Below, piece by piece: positions 1 through 5,365 of a stretch of 20,426 nucleotides of DNA (position 1 is the stretch's first letter; every line of letters starts with the position of its first letter). Location: the IMG/VR virus record IMGVR_UViG_3300030090_000189, positions 1 to 20,426 of that record; one strand, given 5' to 3'. This stretch comes from a virus. The notes below the pieces were generated by a model that saw only the letters and a program-made list of their open reading frames with translations, searched no databases and had not been told where the DNA came from. The position numbers and the translations under genes were made by a program.

Positions 1-288
1 ATCAAGTTTTCAACAAGTGAAAATGAATACGAAGACCAAGACAAGTATCCGCAAAAGATGTCTTTGTTTATTCCTTCTGAATCTGTTTCCGCCTTCTGTG
101 AAGAAGTTATGAAAATGGTAGACACCAAACAAAAGAAAGGAAAAGTTTGGGATTATTCAAAGAAAGAAGAAGTCGAAGTCGATGGTATTTATATCAATGC
201 AAAAGCCAAAGAAGGCAAATATGGACTATTTGGGAATATAAATCTAAACTTTATTGAGCCTACAGCGGGCGATGATATTCCTTTTTAA
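1..288 (+). CDS. ssDNA-binding-like protein, C-terminal part (partial)
   Basis: The frame is open from the first base of the window, so the start lies upstream; the first ATG at 58 is probably internal. At least 95 residues are visible. The chain is charged and lysine-rich, with no membrane segment, and it ends in the acidic-aromatic tip GDDIPF. Bacterial SSB proteins end in the same DDIPF tip, which docks partner proteins such as polymerase, helicase or primase subunits, and many phage ssDNA-binding proteins end similarly. The likely role is therefore binding single-stranded DNA during replication; this is inferred from the tail, because the OB-fold part is outside the window or unrecognised. 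The last 29 bases overlap the end of a convergent minus-strand gene (260-535). Confidence 0.6.
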   Translation: MKFSTSENEYEDQDKYPQKMSLFIPSESVSAFCEEVMKMVDTKQKKGKVWDYSKKEEVEVDGIYINAKAKEGKYGLFGNINLNFIEPTAGDDIPF

Positions 289-535
289 TTCTTGAATTAT
301 TATCGTCTTTTTCTTTTTTAAGACTTATCTTAATTAGTTCTGTTTCGAGATCACCAATTTTTGCAATGCAATTTTTGATGATCTCATCTTTTTGCCAATT
401 TTGCCGCTGATAGTTTACAGCTATATCACGAAGATATTCAAAGTCAGTTATTTCGCCCAACATCCGCGCCTGAATCTCAAGATAAAGTTGATCTTCAATC
501 GTTTCTGTTATGGTAAGCCAATCATCCCAAGCCAT
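260..535 (-). CDS. Conserved small hypothetical protein, 91 aa
   Basis: The gene begins at an ATG preceded by a full AGGAGG ribosome-binding site, the strongest in this part of the window. The product is acidic and helical with many glutamine and tryptophan residues (it begins MAWDDWLTITETIE) and a lysine-rich, probably disordered C-terminus. There is no signal peptide or membrane helix. It resembles, from memory, small uncharacterised cyanophage or cyanobacterial proteins with the same MAWDDW start, but I know no function. It reads toward the plus-strand SSB-like gene and overlaps its end by 29 bases. A hairpin with a T-run lies just upstream of its ribosome-binding site, so its mRNA may start close to that element. 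Confidence 0.6.
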   Translation of the reverse strand: MAWDDWLTITETIEDQLYLEIQARMLGEITDFEYLRDIAVNYQRQNWQKDEIIKNCIAKIGDLETELIKISLKKEKDDNNSRIKKEYHRPL

Positions 536-563
536 AGTAAGCTGACCTCCTTATATTGAAAAC

Positions 564-597
564 AGGCTAACATTGGGGACTGTTAGCCTATTTTTTT
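564..597 (+). terminator. Rho-independent terminator
   Basis: A perfect 9-bp stem, AGGCTAACA (564-572) with TGTTAGCCT (581-589), encloses an 8-base loop and is followed by A and seven T residues (591-597). This is the standard intrinsic terminator form on the plus strand, where it would end transcripts from the SSB-like gene side. On the minus strand the stem is followed only by a short T-run (GTTTTC), so termination in that direction would be weaker. Confidence 0.65.
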
Positions 598-603
598 GCA
601 GAG

Positions 604-652
604 AAGGCACTGACCACCAGATGCCTTATGCCAACCATAACTTAAAGTTATG
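604..652. repeat. Two further inverted repeats in the 536-647 intergenic region
   Basis: Beside the terminator are AAGGCA (604-609) with TGCCTT (622-627), a perfect 6-bp stem with a 12-base loop, and CATAACTT (636-643) with AAGTTATG (645-652), a perfect 8-bp dyad around a single A. The latter is too tight to fold as a hairpin and looks more like a protein-binding dyad; it overlaps the stop codon of the 648-809 gene. The intergenic stretch holds no gene that I can support. Confidence 0.4.
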
Positions 653-809
653 TAACAGGCCACAACTTTTCTTTAACTAACTTAACTATTTCGTCATCAA
701 TATCTGTTTCCGTGGATGCGCTGTAATCTTCCAAAAGTGAAATTACCAAAGATTTAATCGCATTGGATTTGACAAAGAACTTCAGTATTGGCTTGATAAA
801 TCTAATCAT
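648..809 (-). CDS. Small hypothetical protein, 53 aa
   Basis: I chose the ATG at 809; a TTG at 833 would add eight residues, but neither start has a good ribosome-binding site. The product starts with a basic amphipathic stretch (MIRFIKPILKFFVKSNAIK) and continues with an acidic part that includes DIDDEIVKLVKEKL. From memory, small cyanophage proteins share this layout: a basic amphipathic N-terminus, then STxxDIDD, then a VxxKL end. No function is known to me. The amphipathic helix may lie on a membrane surface. The gene diverges from the plus-strand exported-protein cassette across a 63-bp gap that probably carries promoters. Confidence 0.5.
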   Translation of the reverse strand: MIRFIKPILKFFVKSNAIKSLVISLLEDYSASTETDIDDEIVKLVKEKLWPVT

Positions 810-822
810 GTTTTTGTAATAT
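793..822 (+). promoter_or_regulatory. Putative sigma70-type promoter for the 873-2666 cassette
   Basis: TTGATA (793-798) is separated by 18 bases from TAATAT (817-822); an alternative -10, TATACT, sits at 822-827. Transcription would start near 830, giving a leader of about 40 bases with a hairpin before the first gene. The -35 matches the consensus at five of six positions and the -10 at four of six. In AT-rich DNA such matches arise by chance, so support is only moderate; the divergent gene arrangement favours a promoter here. Confidence 0.3.
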
Positions 823-844
823 ATACTTTTCAACTCTAATCAAG

Positions 845-862
845 TTTGCTACTTTTAGCAAA
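845..862 (+). promoter_or_regulatory. Leader hairpin just upstream of the ribosome-binding site
   Basis: TTTGCTA (845-851) and TAGCAAA (856-862) form a perfect 7-bp stem around the four-base loop CTTT. The stem ends directly before AAGGTGAG, the probable ribosome-binding site of the gene starting at 873. It could be a translational control hairpin, an RNA-stabilising 5' stem or a repressor site. On the minus strand it has no following T-run, so it is not a good terminator. Confidence 0.4.
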
Positions 863-872
863 AAGGTGAGTC

Positions 873-1124
873 ATGGAAGAAGAAAAAGACAGTAGAGTCG
901 AAACCATTGTTAAAATTTCGATTTTGATTTGGAGCGCCACGCTATTGTCTCTCTCATACTATGAGCCGCCAGATGGTAAAAAAATTGTAGATTTTGATCC
1001 GACATTTATTGCAAGTATTTTCAGCGCGTCAACTGCGAGTCTAGGCCTAAGTATTGGTAAAAAAGGCAACAACAATAAAAACGTTATAGTAGATAATAAG
1101 AATACTAAATCTGGAATCAAATGA
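873..1124 (+). CDS. Small two-helix membrane protein, 83 aa
   Basis: The first gene of the plus-strand cassette, with the ribosome-binding site AAGGTGAG six bases or so before the ATG. Two hydrophobic segments are visible at about residues 10-29 (IVKISILIWSATLLSLSYY) and 44-62 (TFIASIFSASTASLGLSIG). They are separated by a short polar linker, PPDGKKIVDFDP, and followed by a polar, asparagine- and lysine-rich tail. A small inner-membrane protein with both ends on the same side is the simplest model. Its two-helix size is within the range of small holins or antiholins, but no lysin is nearby, so that role is speculative. Its stop overlaps the next start (ATGA). From memory, similar proteins with a VDFDPTFIAS-like stretch exist in marine cyanophages. 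Confidence 0.65.
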   Translation: MEEEKDSRVETIVKISILIWSATLLSLSYYEPPDGKKIVDFDPTFIASIFSASTASLGLSIGKKGNNNKNVIVDNKNTKSGIK

Positions 1125-1633
1125 AAAAGTTTTTAATTCTTGCGGCTTTCTTAATGCCTTCCGTAGCACAAGCGGATCTAATTCACAAAATGACCAGTTC
1201 AACGCAATTGACAGTTGACGGCGCATATACCATTGCTGAACGTGGTGCAAGTACATACAGCGTTTCTGGTAGCAATATTAAGGTTGCGTCAGCTGACGAT
1301 CATTTTGGTAAATTAGTTGCACCAGCAAGTGCTACAGCAGCGGCTACATTAGACGCTGGTACTTATGACGTAAACACCGCAGGGTCAGCCTTCAGTTTCC
1401 AAGAGTCATTTATCGGTGGGGACGCCGCTTATGCTGTTGGTTCTGGTGTAGATGTCGCTTCGGGACTTTTAGTGGACTTGCCTGTTTTTAGCAAGACAAC
1501 AAGTTACTCTGGTGGTGTCGCTGGTAATTTGGCTGGTACTATAACAAGTGCGGGATTAACCACGGTGACAGCTGGTGGCGCTGGTACTACAGGGATTGCG
1601 CAATTTGTTACGGAACTAAGTGTATTAGATTAA
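1121..1633 (+). CDS. Exported hypothetical protein, 170 aa
   Basis: It starts with a classic signal peptide: MKK, then the hydrophobic core FLILAAFLMPSV, then AQA at about residue 19 as the cleavage site, leaving a mature chain of about 150 residues. The mature part is rich in Ala, Gly, Ser and Thr, beta-prone, and lacks cysteine. It contains the stretches STYSVSGSNIKV and AGSAFSFQESF, which recur in the next gene, so the two are paralogues. Its start overlaps the preceding stop (ATGA) and its stop overlaps the following start (TAATG), which implies coupled translation. I recall similar proteins in cyanophage genomes, mostly listed as hypothetical or putative structural. An exported or envelope-associated role is inferred from the signal peptide only. 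Confidence 0.7.
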   Translation: MKKFLILAAFLMPSVAQADLIHKMTSSTQLTVDGAYTIAERGASTYSVSGSNIKVASADDHFGKLVAPASATAAATLDAGTYDVNTAGSAFSFQESFIGGDAAYAVGSGVDVASGLLVDLPVFSKTTSYSGGVAGNLAGTITSAGLTTVTAGGAGTTGIAQFVTELSVLD

Positions 1634-2052
1634 TGAAATGGTTTGGATTACTTGTTTTATTTGTATCTAACCCACTATATGCAATCCCCGTGGTTCCAAA
1701 CTTTGCGCAGGGTAGTAGTTTTTCAACGACAAGAACAACCACTAATATTAACGAACAAATTAAAACCGTTGAGTTCTCAGGATCAACTTACAGTGTTACA
1801 GGATCTGGGGTCAGTGCTGATGGGCCTATCAGTCCAACATATACTGACTTACAAACGACTTTAAACGGTGAAGCCTATACATGGAAACAAGTAGATTTAA
1901 ACAACAAAGCAAACTTTTCACTAACAACAAACGGGGCAGCCTTTCAATTTTCCGAAGTTTACAAACAGCCCTCAGTAAGCCGAATTACAGACGTAACAAG
2001 ACAAATAACATCAGAAAGCGTCACAGAAACTACTACAGTATTCTCGCAATAA
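1633..2052 (+). CDS. Exported hypothetical protein, paralogue of the preceding one, 139 aa
   Basis: A signal peptide is visible: MKWFGLLVLFVSNPLYA, with cleavage probable before IPVVPNF. The mature chain is Thr/Ser-rich and contains GSTYSVTGSGVS and NGAAFQFSEVY, matching the motifs of the preceding gene in the same order. It ends in a threonine-rich stretch, ESVTETTTVFSQ. The IPVVPNF start and the TTxVFSQ end agree with my memory of small cyanophage proteins of unknown function. The start is coupled to the previous stop by TAATG. The 3' half overlaps, in another frame, the open frame of the next gene; which part of that overlap is translated twice depends on where the next gene really starts. 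Confidence 0.65.
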   Translation: MKWFGLLVLFVSNPLYAIPVVPNFAQGSSFSTTRTTTNINEQIKTVEFSGSTYSVTGSGVSADGPISPTYTDLQTTLNGEAYTWKQVDLNNKANFSLTTNGAAFQFSEVYKQPSVSRITDVTRQITSESVTETTTVFSQ

Positions 2053-2666
2053 CGAGTCTTACTTGTCTCATAAATAAGCCAATTTTAGCAAATTCTTCAT
2101 CAACCGCAGCGCCCGTAGCTCAGTCGTCATCAAGCGTTTCCAATCAAGCGGTGCAAGTCTTACAAGGCAATCTCATTGAGTCTCAATTTGGTGGTGGTGT
2201 AGTTTGCCAAAATTCAATGCTAACTATTTCTCCGTTTGTAACTACCACGTTCAATCAAAAGCGCCCTCAAGATTTGAGGTACACTACGCCAGTTTATAAT
2301 ATGGCAACTGATGAATCTGGCAACTTGACCAACGCTGGTGAAATACTCTATCACCAAGAAAATTATTCAGCTAATAAAGATAACTTAGGGGTCAATTTTG
2401 GTATAGCTGCAACTTTTTCTATCCCTTTAGGTTCTGCATATCAAGACGCTTGTTTAAGGTCAGCTACAACACAGGAAAAAATACAAAATCAAATATTAAA
2501 CAATAAAAAACTTGATTATGAACTCGCCCGTTTGAAAAATTGCGGAGAATTAAAAATTGCTGGTATTCAATATGCAAAATCAAGTATCTATCACAAGATA
2601 TGTGAAGATGTCATAGTTACTGAAAAGATGGGTCAAGTTATCCCACATACTCACAAATTAAAATAG
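1881..2666 (+). CDS. Probable exported protein of the cassette; start uncertain
   Basis: The mature part, from about codon 70 (ANSSSTAAPVAQ), is well supported. It has QAVQVLQGNLIESQFGGG, a beta-rich middle, a helical stretch with NKKLDYELARLKNCGELK, and the end PHTHKLK. From memory, cyanophage proteins of unknown function share QAVQVLQG, ARLKNCGEL and a PHTH end. The only canonical start is the ATG at 1881, which overlaps the previous gene by 172 bases and gives a long basic N-terminus before the hydrophobic core. A far better signal peptide (RKRHRNYYSILAITSLTCLI, then NKPILA) would begin at the ATC codon at 2010. The coupled position at the previous stop, where ATG is expected, reads ACG (2052-2054). 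The coordinates given are the maximal frame; the true start is probably 2010-2052. Confidence 0.6.
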   Translation: METSRFKQQSKLFTNNKRGSLSIFRSLQTALSKPNYRRNKTNNIRKRHRNYYSILAITSLTCLINKPILANSSSTAAPVAQSSSSVSNQAVQVLQGNLIESQFGGGVVCQNSMLTISPFVTTTFNQKRPQDLRYTTPVYNMATDESGNLTNAGEILYHQENYSANKDNLGVNFGIAATFSIPLGSAYQDACLRSATTQEKIQNQILNNKKLDYELARLKNCGELKIAGIQYAKSSIYHKICEDVIVTEKMGQVIPHTHKLK

Positions 2667-2717
2667 ACAAGCTACGGATGTACACTTGTCTAAATGAGTT
2701 AGTCCAATAACTCTTTT
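2664..2717. terminator. Tandem hairpins between convergent genes, probable terminator
   Basis: TAGACAAG (2664-2671) and CTTGTCTA (2685-2692) form a perfect 8-bp stem that begins in the stop codon of the plus-strand gene. It is followed by GAGTTA (2696-2701) and TAACTC (2708-2713), a 6-bp stem with a 6-base loop and then TTTT (2714-2717). The second hairpin plus T-run looks like a weak intrinsic terminator for the plus-strand cassette. The position between two converging genes supports this. Confidence 0.5.
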
Positions 2718-2718
2718 A

Positions 2719-3363
2719 TTATTCTACCTCTTTTTCTTCTTTTGAGATTTTTTTCTTTAATTTTTTAAATATTGTAGAAATAATTTTTTTTATTAAAGGA
2801 GCCAAAAGCGCAGAGCCACCAGCAACCACACCGATAATAGTAGTAGAAATGAGTGTTTCAGGCGTACCAATAAAAGTCTCTCGGAACGGTACTTTTTCCC
2901 AATTTTCGACACACTCAATTACTCCATTTATTTCCATTTTGGAATAATAGTCAAACCTAAACAGCCTTTTATCATTTTTGTAATCACCTTTCATAAATTG
3001 AGGATTTAAAGGTGGGCAAGGTTCATAAAGGTCTTCTTCTTTTTTCTTTCTTGCAACTTTTTGTTCTTCCGATTTTATTTCTGGTTCTTGTTCCGCTCTG
3101 TTAGTTAAAGATGAGTATGTTGGGTTGAAGTACATTGGCGTGTAATCTAGTGGCTCAAAGCTCGGCACTTGTAAACCGCACTCAATAACTGTGCCATTTT
3201 CATCAATATCAATCTGTGTTGCTAAATTATTTCTATGAACTTTTATACAAGCTGGATAATCAACAATTAATTTTGGAACTTTTTTTATTTTTGGAATTAA
3301 TGGCTCATAAACGTGAATTTTAGGAACATTTAATTCATTTATTTGTATCTCCTTAATTTCCAT
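2719..3363 (-). CDS. Membrane-anchored hypothetical protein with proline-rich N-terminus, 214 aa
   Basis: The first hundred residues are rich in proline, valine and isoleucine (EPLIPKIKKVPKLIVDYP). They include a DYPACIKVHR motif and an ECGLQVPSFEPLDYTP segment that I recall from cyanophage proteins annotated only as hypothetical. A charged linker follows, then VIECVENWEKVPFRETF. One hydrophobic segment, about residues 172-192 (TTIIGVVAGGSALLAPLI), precedes a strongly basic and then acidic tail (KKLKKKISKEEKEVE). This looks like a C-terminally anchored membrane protein with conserved cysteines in the soluble part. The start overlaps the end of the upstream small membrane protein by 11 bases, so the two are probably co-translated. 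Function unknown. Confidence 0.65.
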   Translation of the reverse strand: MEIKEIQINELNVPKIHVYEPLIPKIKKVPKLIVDYPACIKVHRNNLATQIDIDENGTVIECGLQVPSFEPLDYTPMYFNPTYSSLTNRAEQEPEIKSEEQKVARKKKEEDLYEPCPPLNPQFMKGDYKNDKRLFRFDYYSKMEINGVIECVENWEKVPFRETFIGTPETLISTTIIGVVAGGSALLAPLIKKIISTIFKKLKKKISKEEKEVE

Positions 3364-3574
3364 TAAAAGGAATAGATATGCCTGTTGATTTTGGAAGTTG
3401 TTTATCTAAAACTTTGCCCATAGATCCACTGACTTCAGAAAGTATCTGATTCATAACTTGGCTTTTAAATTGTTCAGAAGTAACAAATCTGTAAGTTACA
3501 AATGCCCCTGCACTCATGGAAGCTACCATAAGAAAAGAGACAATACTTAAAACATTAGCAATTTTTTGAAACAT
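3353..3574 (-). CDS. Small single-span membrane protein, 73 aa
   Basis: A hydrophobic segment at about residues 5-28 (IANVLSIVSFLMVASMSAGAF) is followed by a soluble part, KSQVMNQILSEVSGSMGKVL, and a Gly/Pro-containing end (PKSTGISIPFNGN). The layout of one N-terminal helix, an amphipathic stretch and a short tail recalls small cyanophage proteins that accompany the proline-rich gene downstream. The ATG at 3574 has GGAGG about 15 bases upstream, a rather long spacing, and a promoter-like TATAAT further up. It could be a membrane partner of the 2719-3363 product. Function unknown. Confidence 0.6.
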   Translation of the reverse strand: MFQKIANVLSIVSFLMVASMSAGAFVTYRFVTSEQFKSQVMNQILSEVSGSMGKVLDKQLPKSTGISIPFNGN

Positions 3575-3707
3575 GGTTAAAGATGCTATCCTCCGAGCAA
3601 TAAGTCATGGCCTCATTATATCAATGTTGATATTAATACCAACTATTGCTCCTTTATATTTAATAACAGGGCTAGTGACAAAACAAATGACAACGAAAAC
3701 TAACTAA
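3573..3707 (+). CDS. Possible small membrane protein, 44 aa
   Basis: An ATG frame of 44 codons lies in the otherwise empty gap between two minus-strand genes. Its product begins MVKDAILRAISHGLIISM and continues LILIPTIAPLYLITGLVTKQ: a charged start, one or two hydrophobic segments and a basic polar tail, as in small phage membrane proteins. There is no clear ribosome-binding site. The ATG overlaps the start codon of the divergent gene by two bases, and the stop overlaps the zinc-finger frame by eight bases. The competing explanation is that the region is the promoter and leader of the 3353-3574 gene and that the open frame is chance. I rate the two about equal. Confidence 0.4.
   Translation: MVKDAILRAISHGLIISMLILIPTIAPLYLITGLVTKQMTTKTN
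3615..3642 (-). promoter_or_regulatory. Putative promoter for the 3574-2719 gene pair
   Basis: Reading the minus strand, TTGGTA (3642-3637) is followed after 16 bases by a perfect TATAAT (3620-3615). Transcription would start near 3608 and give a leader of about 35 bases that includes GGAGG before the ATG at 3574. The -35 matches four of six positions. It would let the pair 3353-3574 and 2719-3363 be expressed separately from the long structural operon. Confidence 0.35.
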
Positions 3708-3840
3708 AAATTCTTTTTCTGTGAAATCTTGCTTTACAAGTTAAAGAACAATATTTCTTTCTTTGTTCCATTGTGAAGAAAATTTTGTTGCAATATCGAC
3801 AATTTTTTTCTATACCTTTGCTGTTAGCGTTTCTAATTGC
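3700..3840 (-). CDS. Zinc-finger frame in -1 register, probably expressed by frameshift
   Basis: In the -1 frame relative to the coiled-coil gene, the sequence after the slippery site reads AIRNANSKGIEKN, then CRYCNKIFFTMEQRKKYCSL and TCKARFHRKRIFS, then stop. Cys-x2-Cys, thirteen residues, Cys-x3-Cys followed by a basic RFHRKR end is a compact treble-clef or FCS-like zinc-binding pattern. The frame has no ATG, GTG or TTG before the first Cys pair: upstream it runs only to a TGA at 3855-3853, and the sole ATG lies after the first CxxC. So it should be made as a 98-residue fusion by -1 shifting at 3846-3840. A rare ATT or ATA start, or a one-base sequencing error in the seven-A run, would also explain it. 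A nucleic-acid-binding role is inferred. Confidence 0.55.
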   Translation of the reverse strand, partial: AIRNANSKGIEKNCRYCNKIFFTMEQRKKYCSLTCKARFHRKRIFS

Positions 3841-3995
3841 TTTTTTTCTGCGTCAGCCTCGGCTCGATCTTTTAAAATTGCATCAATAGCTATAGCTCTT
3901 GTTTCACAATTTTTTATAACTTGTTGTGCTTGTAAGTGATTTTTTTCTAAATCTTTTAATTCCTGTTGTAGTTCCTCTGTTGTTTTTCTTGCCAT
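3810..3995 (-). CDS. Small coiled-coil protein, 61 aa (zero-frame product)
   Basis: The chain MARKTTEELQQELKDLEKNH, continuing to LKDRAEADAEKKQLETLTAKV, is almost entirely charged and helical, with heptad spacing typical of a short coiled coil and a central cysteine. It begins immediately after the stop of the S74-containing fibre upstream (adjacent, no gap), so it is the last gene of the fibre block. I recall small helical proteins with the same MARKTTEEL-like start among marine cyanophages, with no assigned role. Ten codons before its stop it contains the slippery sequence A AAA AAG; a -1 shift there would replace the last ten residues with a 46-residue zinc-finger extension. Confidence 0.65.
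   Translation of the reverse strand: MARKTTEELQQELKDLEKNHLQAQQVIKNCETRAIAIDAILKDRAEADAEKKQLETLTAKV
3840..3860 (-). promoter_or_regulatory. Putative -1 programmed frameshift site (SD-like plus A AAA AAG)
   Basis: On the minus strand, GAGG (3860-3857) lies exactly 10 bases upstream of the heptamer A AAA AAG (3846-3840), which sits in the correct phase of the coiled-coil gene (codons GAA AAA AAG). The E. coli dnaX frameshift signal has the same heptamer and an SD-like element 10 bases upstream. I see no strong downstream stem-loop; only weak AT-rich pairing is possible. Confidence 0.5.
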
Positions 3996-5345
3996 TTAAG
4001 ATACTTTAGATTCTAATGTTTCTACTTTAGCGGATAATTCTTGAACTGACTTTATAAGCACTGAAATAAGCTGAGTGTAATCAATCGCCATAGGTCTATC
4101 ATTACCAGCATAAGTTTTATCTTCTGGTTTTACAGCAATACTAATATCATCTAGTGTTTTTCCTAATCCAGTTATTACATCTTCAACATCTTGTGCAATA
4201 AGACCATAATGAGTTTTTGCATCTAGTTTTAGTTCTTCTACATTTTGATTAAATTTAAAGGAGACAGGCTTTAATTTATTTATAAAATCAAGTCCTAAAT
4301 CACTGTCGGTTATAGTATTTTTAATACTACGATCAGATGTTGCATTAAAAAACGGAGCATTGCAACCATTTGAAAAACTAAACTGAGAACCACCAGTAAT
4401 ACGACCACCAGTTAGATCACCTGTGTCACCATCTGACGTATGAAAGTCAATATACAAACCAGCTTCCATAACACCATCCGTTTGAATATGAGCAACAACG
4501 CCAAAACAATTTCCAGAAGTAGCAAGAACCAAATTACTCAAAGCACTTGCGTTAACCGCTGTACCACTACTTGTTGTAAGTAAATTTGTAGGAACATTTG
4601 TAAGGCTGGTATAACTGATACTTATATTTGCTGAACCATCAAAACTTGTACCAGCAATAGTTCTGGCAGTTGCTAGTTTTGTAGCAGTTGCAGCGTTACC
4701 AGTAATATCAGACGATATTGAACTAGGTAATCTTGCATCTGATATTGTACCACTGTTTAAATTGCTAGCATTTCCAGCAGTAAAACCACCAGATGTTCCT
4801 GATATATTGCTGCTACTTGTGATAAAACTAGAATTATTTGTTAATTGACTTGTAAGTGTTGGAATTGTTGGAGTGTTAGAAAAATTATTGTAATTAAGAT
4901 AATAAGAACCCTGTTGTCCGTCTAATAAATCTGAATCTAAACCTGATCCAGAACCGTCATTACTTGTATCAAAAAATCCAAGACCCCTAATATCAGAAGC
5001 AGTTTGGTCTGCGGTTGCTCCATCCTCTACGTTTATCATTGTCCGTAGATTAGCTGGTGTTATTTCTTCTATTATTCCCGCACCAGAAGAGTCTCTTCCT
5101 AAGATTCTGTCTGTTGCTGATACGTTTTGCATTTTGGCATAAGTCACAGCATCATCAGCTAACTTGGCAGTTGTTATATCTCCATCACCTACACCGCTGC
5201 TACTACCCCCTCCAATTTCTTTTATTGAACCGCTATCATTAACATAAAATTTCTGGGCAGAAGTATCTATTGCAACTTCGCCATTTGCTATATCACTTGT
5301 TGTTGGTGTGCTTGTTCCCCTTTTTAACTTAATGACATTTGCCAT
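3996..5345 (-). CDS. Tail fibre protein with C-terminal Peptidase_S74 chaperone domain, 449 aa
   Basis: AGGAGGT precedes the ATG at a normal spacing. The N-terminus MANVIKLKRGTSTPTTSDIA, followed by ANGEVAIDTSAQKFYVND, is a recurrent start of cyanophage and marine phage fibre proteins. Residues 60-300 are Ser/Thr/Asn/Gly-rich with repeated LxSQL, TGNA and SGT stretches, as in trimeric beta-helical shafts. From residue 337 comes the S74 intramolecular chaperone: SDRSIKNTI (Ser337 and Lys342 as the expected dyad), then GLIAQDVEDVI and AIDYTQLISVLIKSVQEL, ending in a short coiled coil. Members of this family trimerise the fibre and then cut themselves off just before the serine. The role is receptor binding or side-fibre function, with the ligand unknown. 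Confidence 0.85.
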   Translation of the reverse strand: MANVIKLKRGTSTPTTSDIANGEVAIDTSAQKFYVNDSGSIKEIGGGSSSGVGDGDITTAKLADDAVTYAKMQNVSATDRILGRDSSGAGIIEEITPANLRTMINVEDGATADQTASDIRGLGFFDTSNDGSGSGLDSDLLDGQQGSYYLNYNNFSNTPTIPTLTSQLTNNSSFITSSSNISGTSGGFTAGNASNLNSGTISDARLPSSISSDITGNAATATKLATARTIAGTSFDGSANISISYTSLTNVPTNLLTTSSGTAVNASALSNLVLATSGNCFGVVAHIQTDGVMEAGLYIDFHTSDGDTGDLTGGRITGGSQFSFSNGCNAPFFNATSDRSIKNTITDSDLGLDFINKLKPVSFKFNQNVEELKLDAKTHYGLIAQDVEDVITGLGKTLDDISIAVKPEDKTYAGNDRPMAIDYTQLISVLIKSVQELSAKVETLESKVS

Positions 5346-5365
5346 TGGCTGTTACCTCCTATGGT

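Noticed and set aside
1047-1256. Minus-strand open frame opposite the exported cassette
   Set aside because: It is antisense to two coupled genes and has no ribosome-binding site.
1643-1864. Second plus-strand frame inside the 1633-2052 gene
   Set aside because: Lacks a ribosome-binding site and a plausible product; the enclosing gene has a clear signal peptide.
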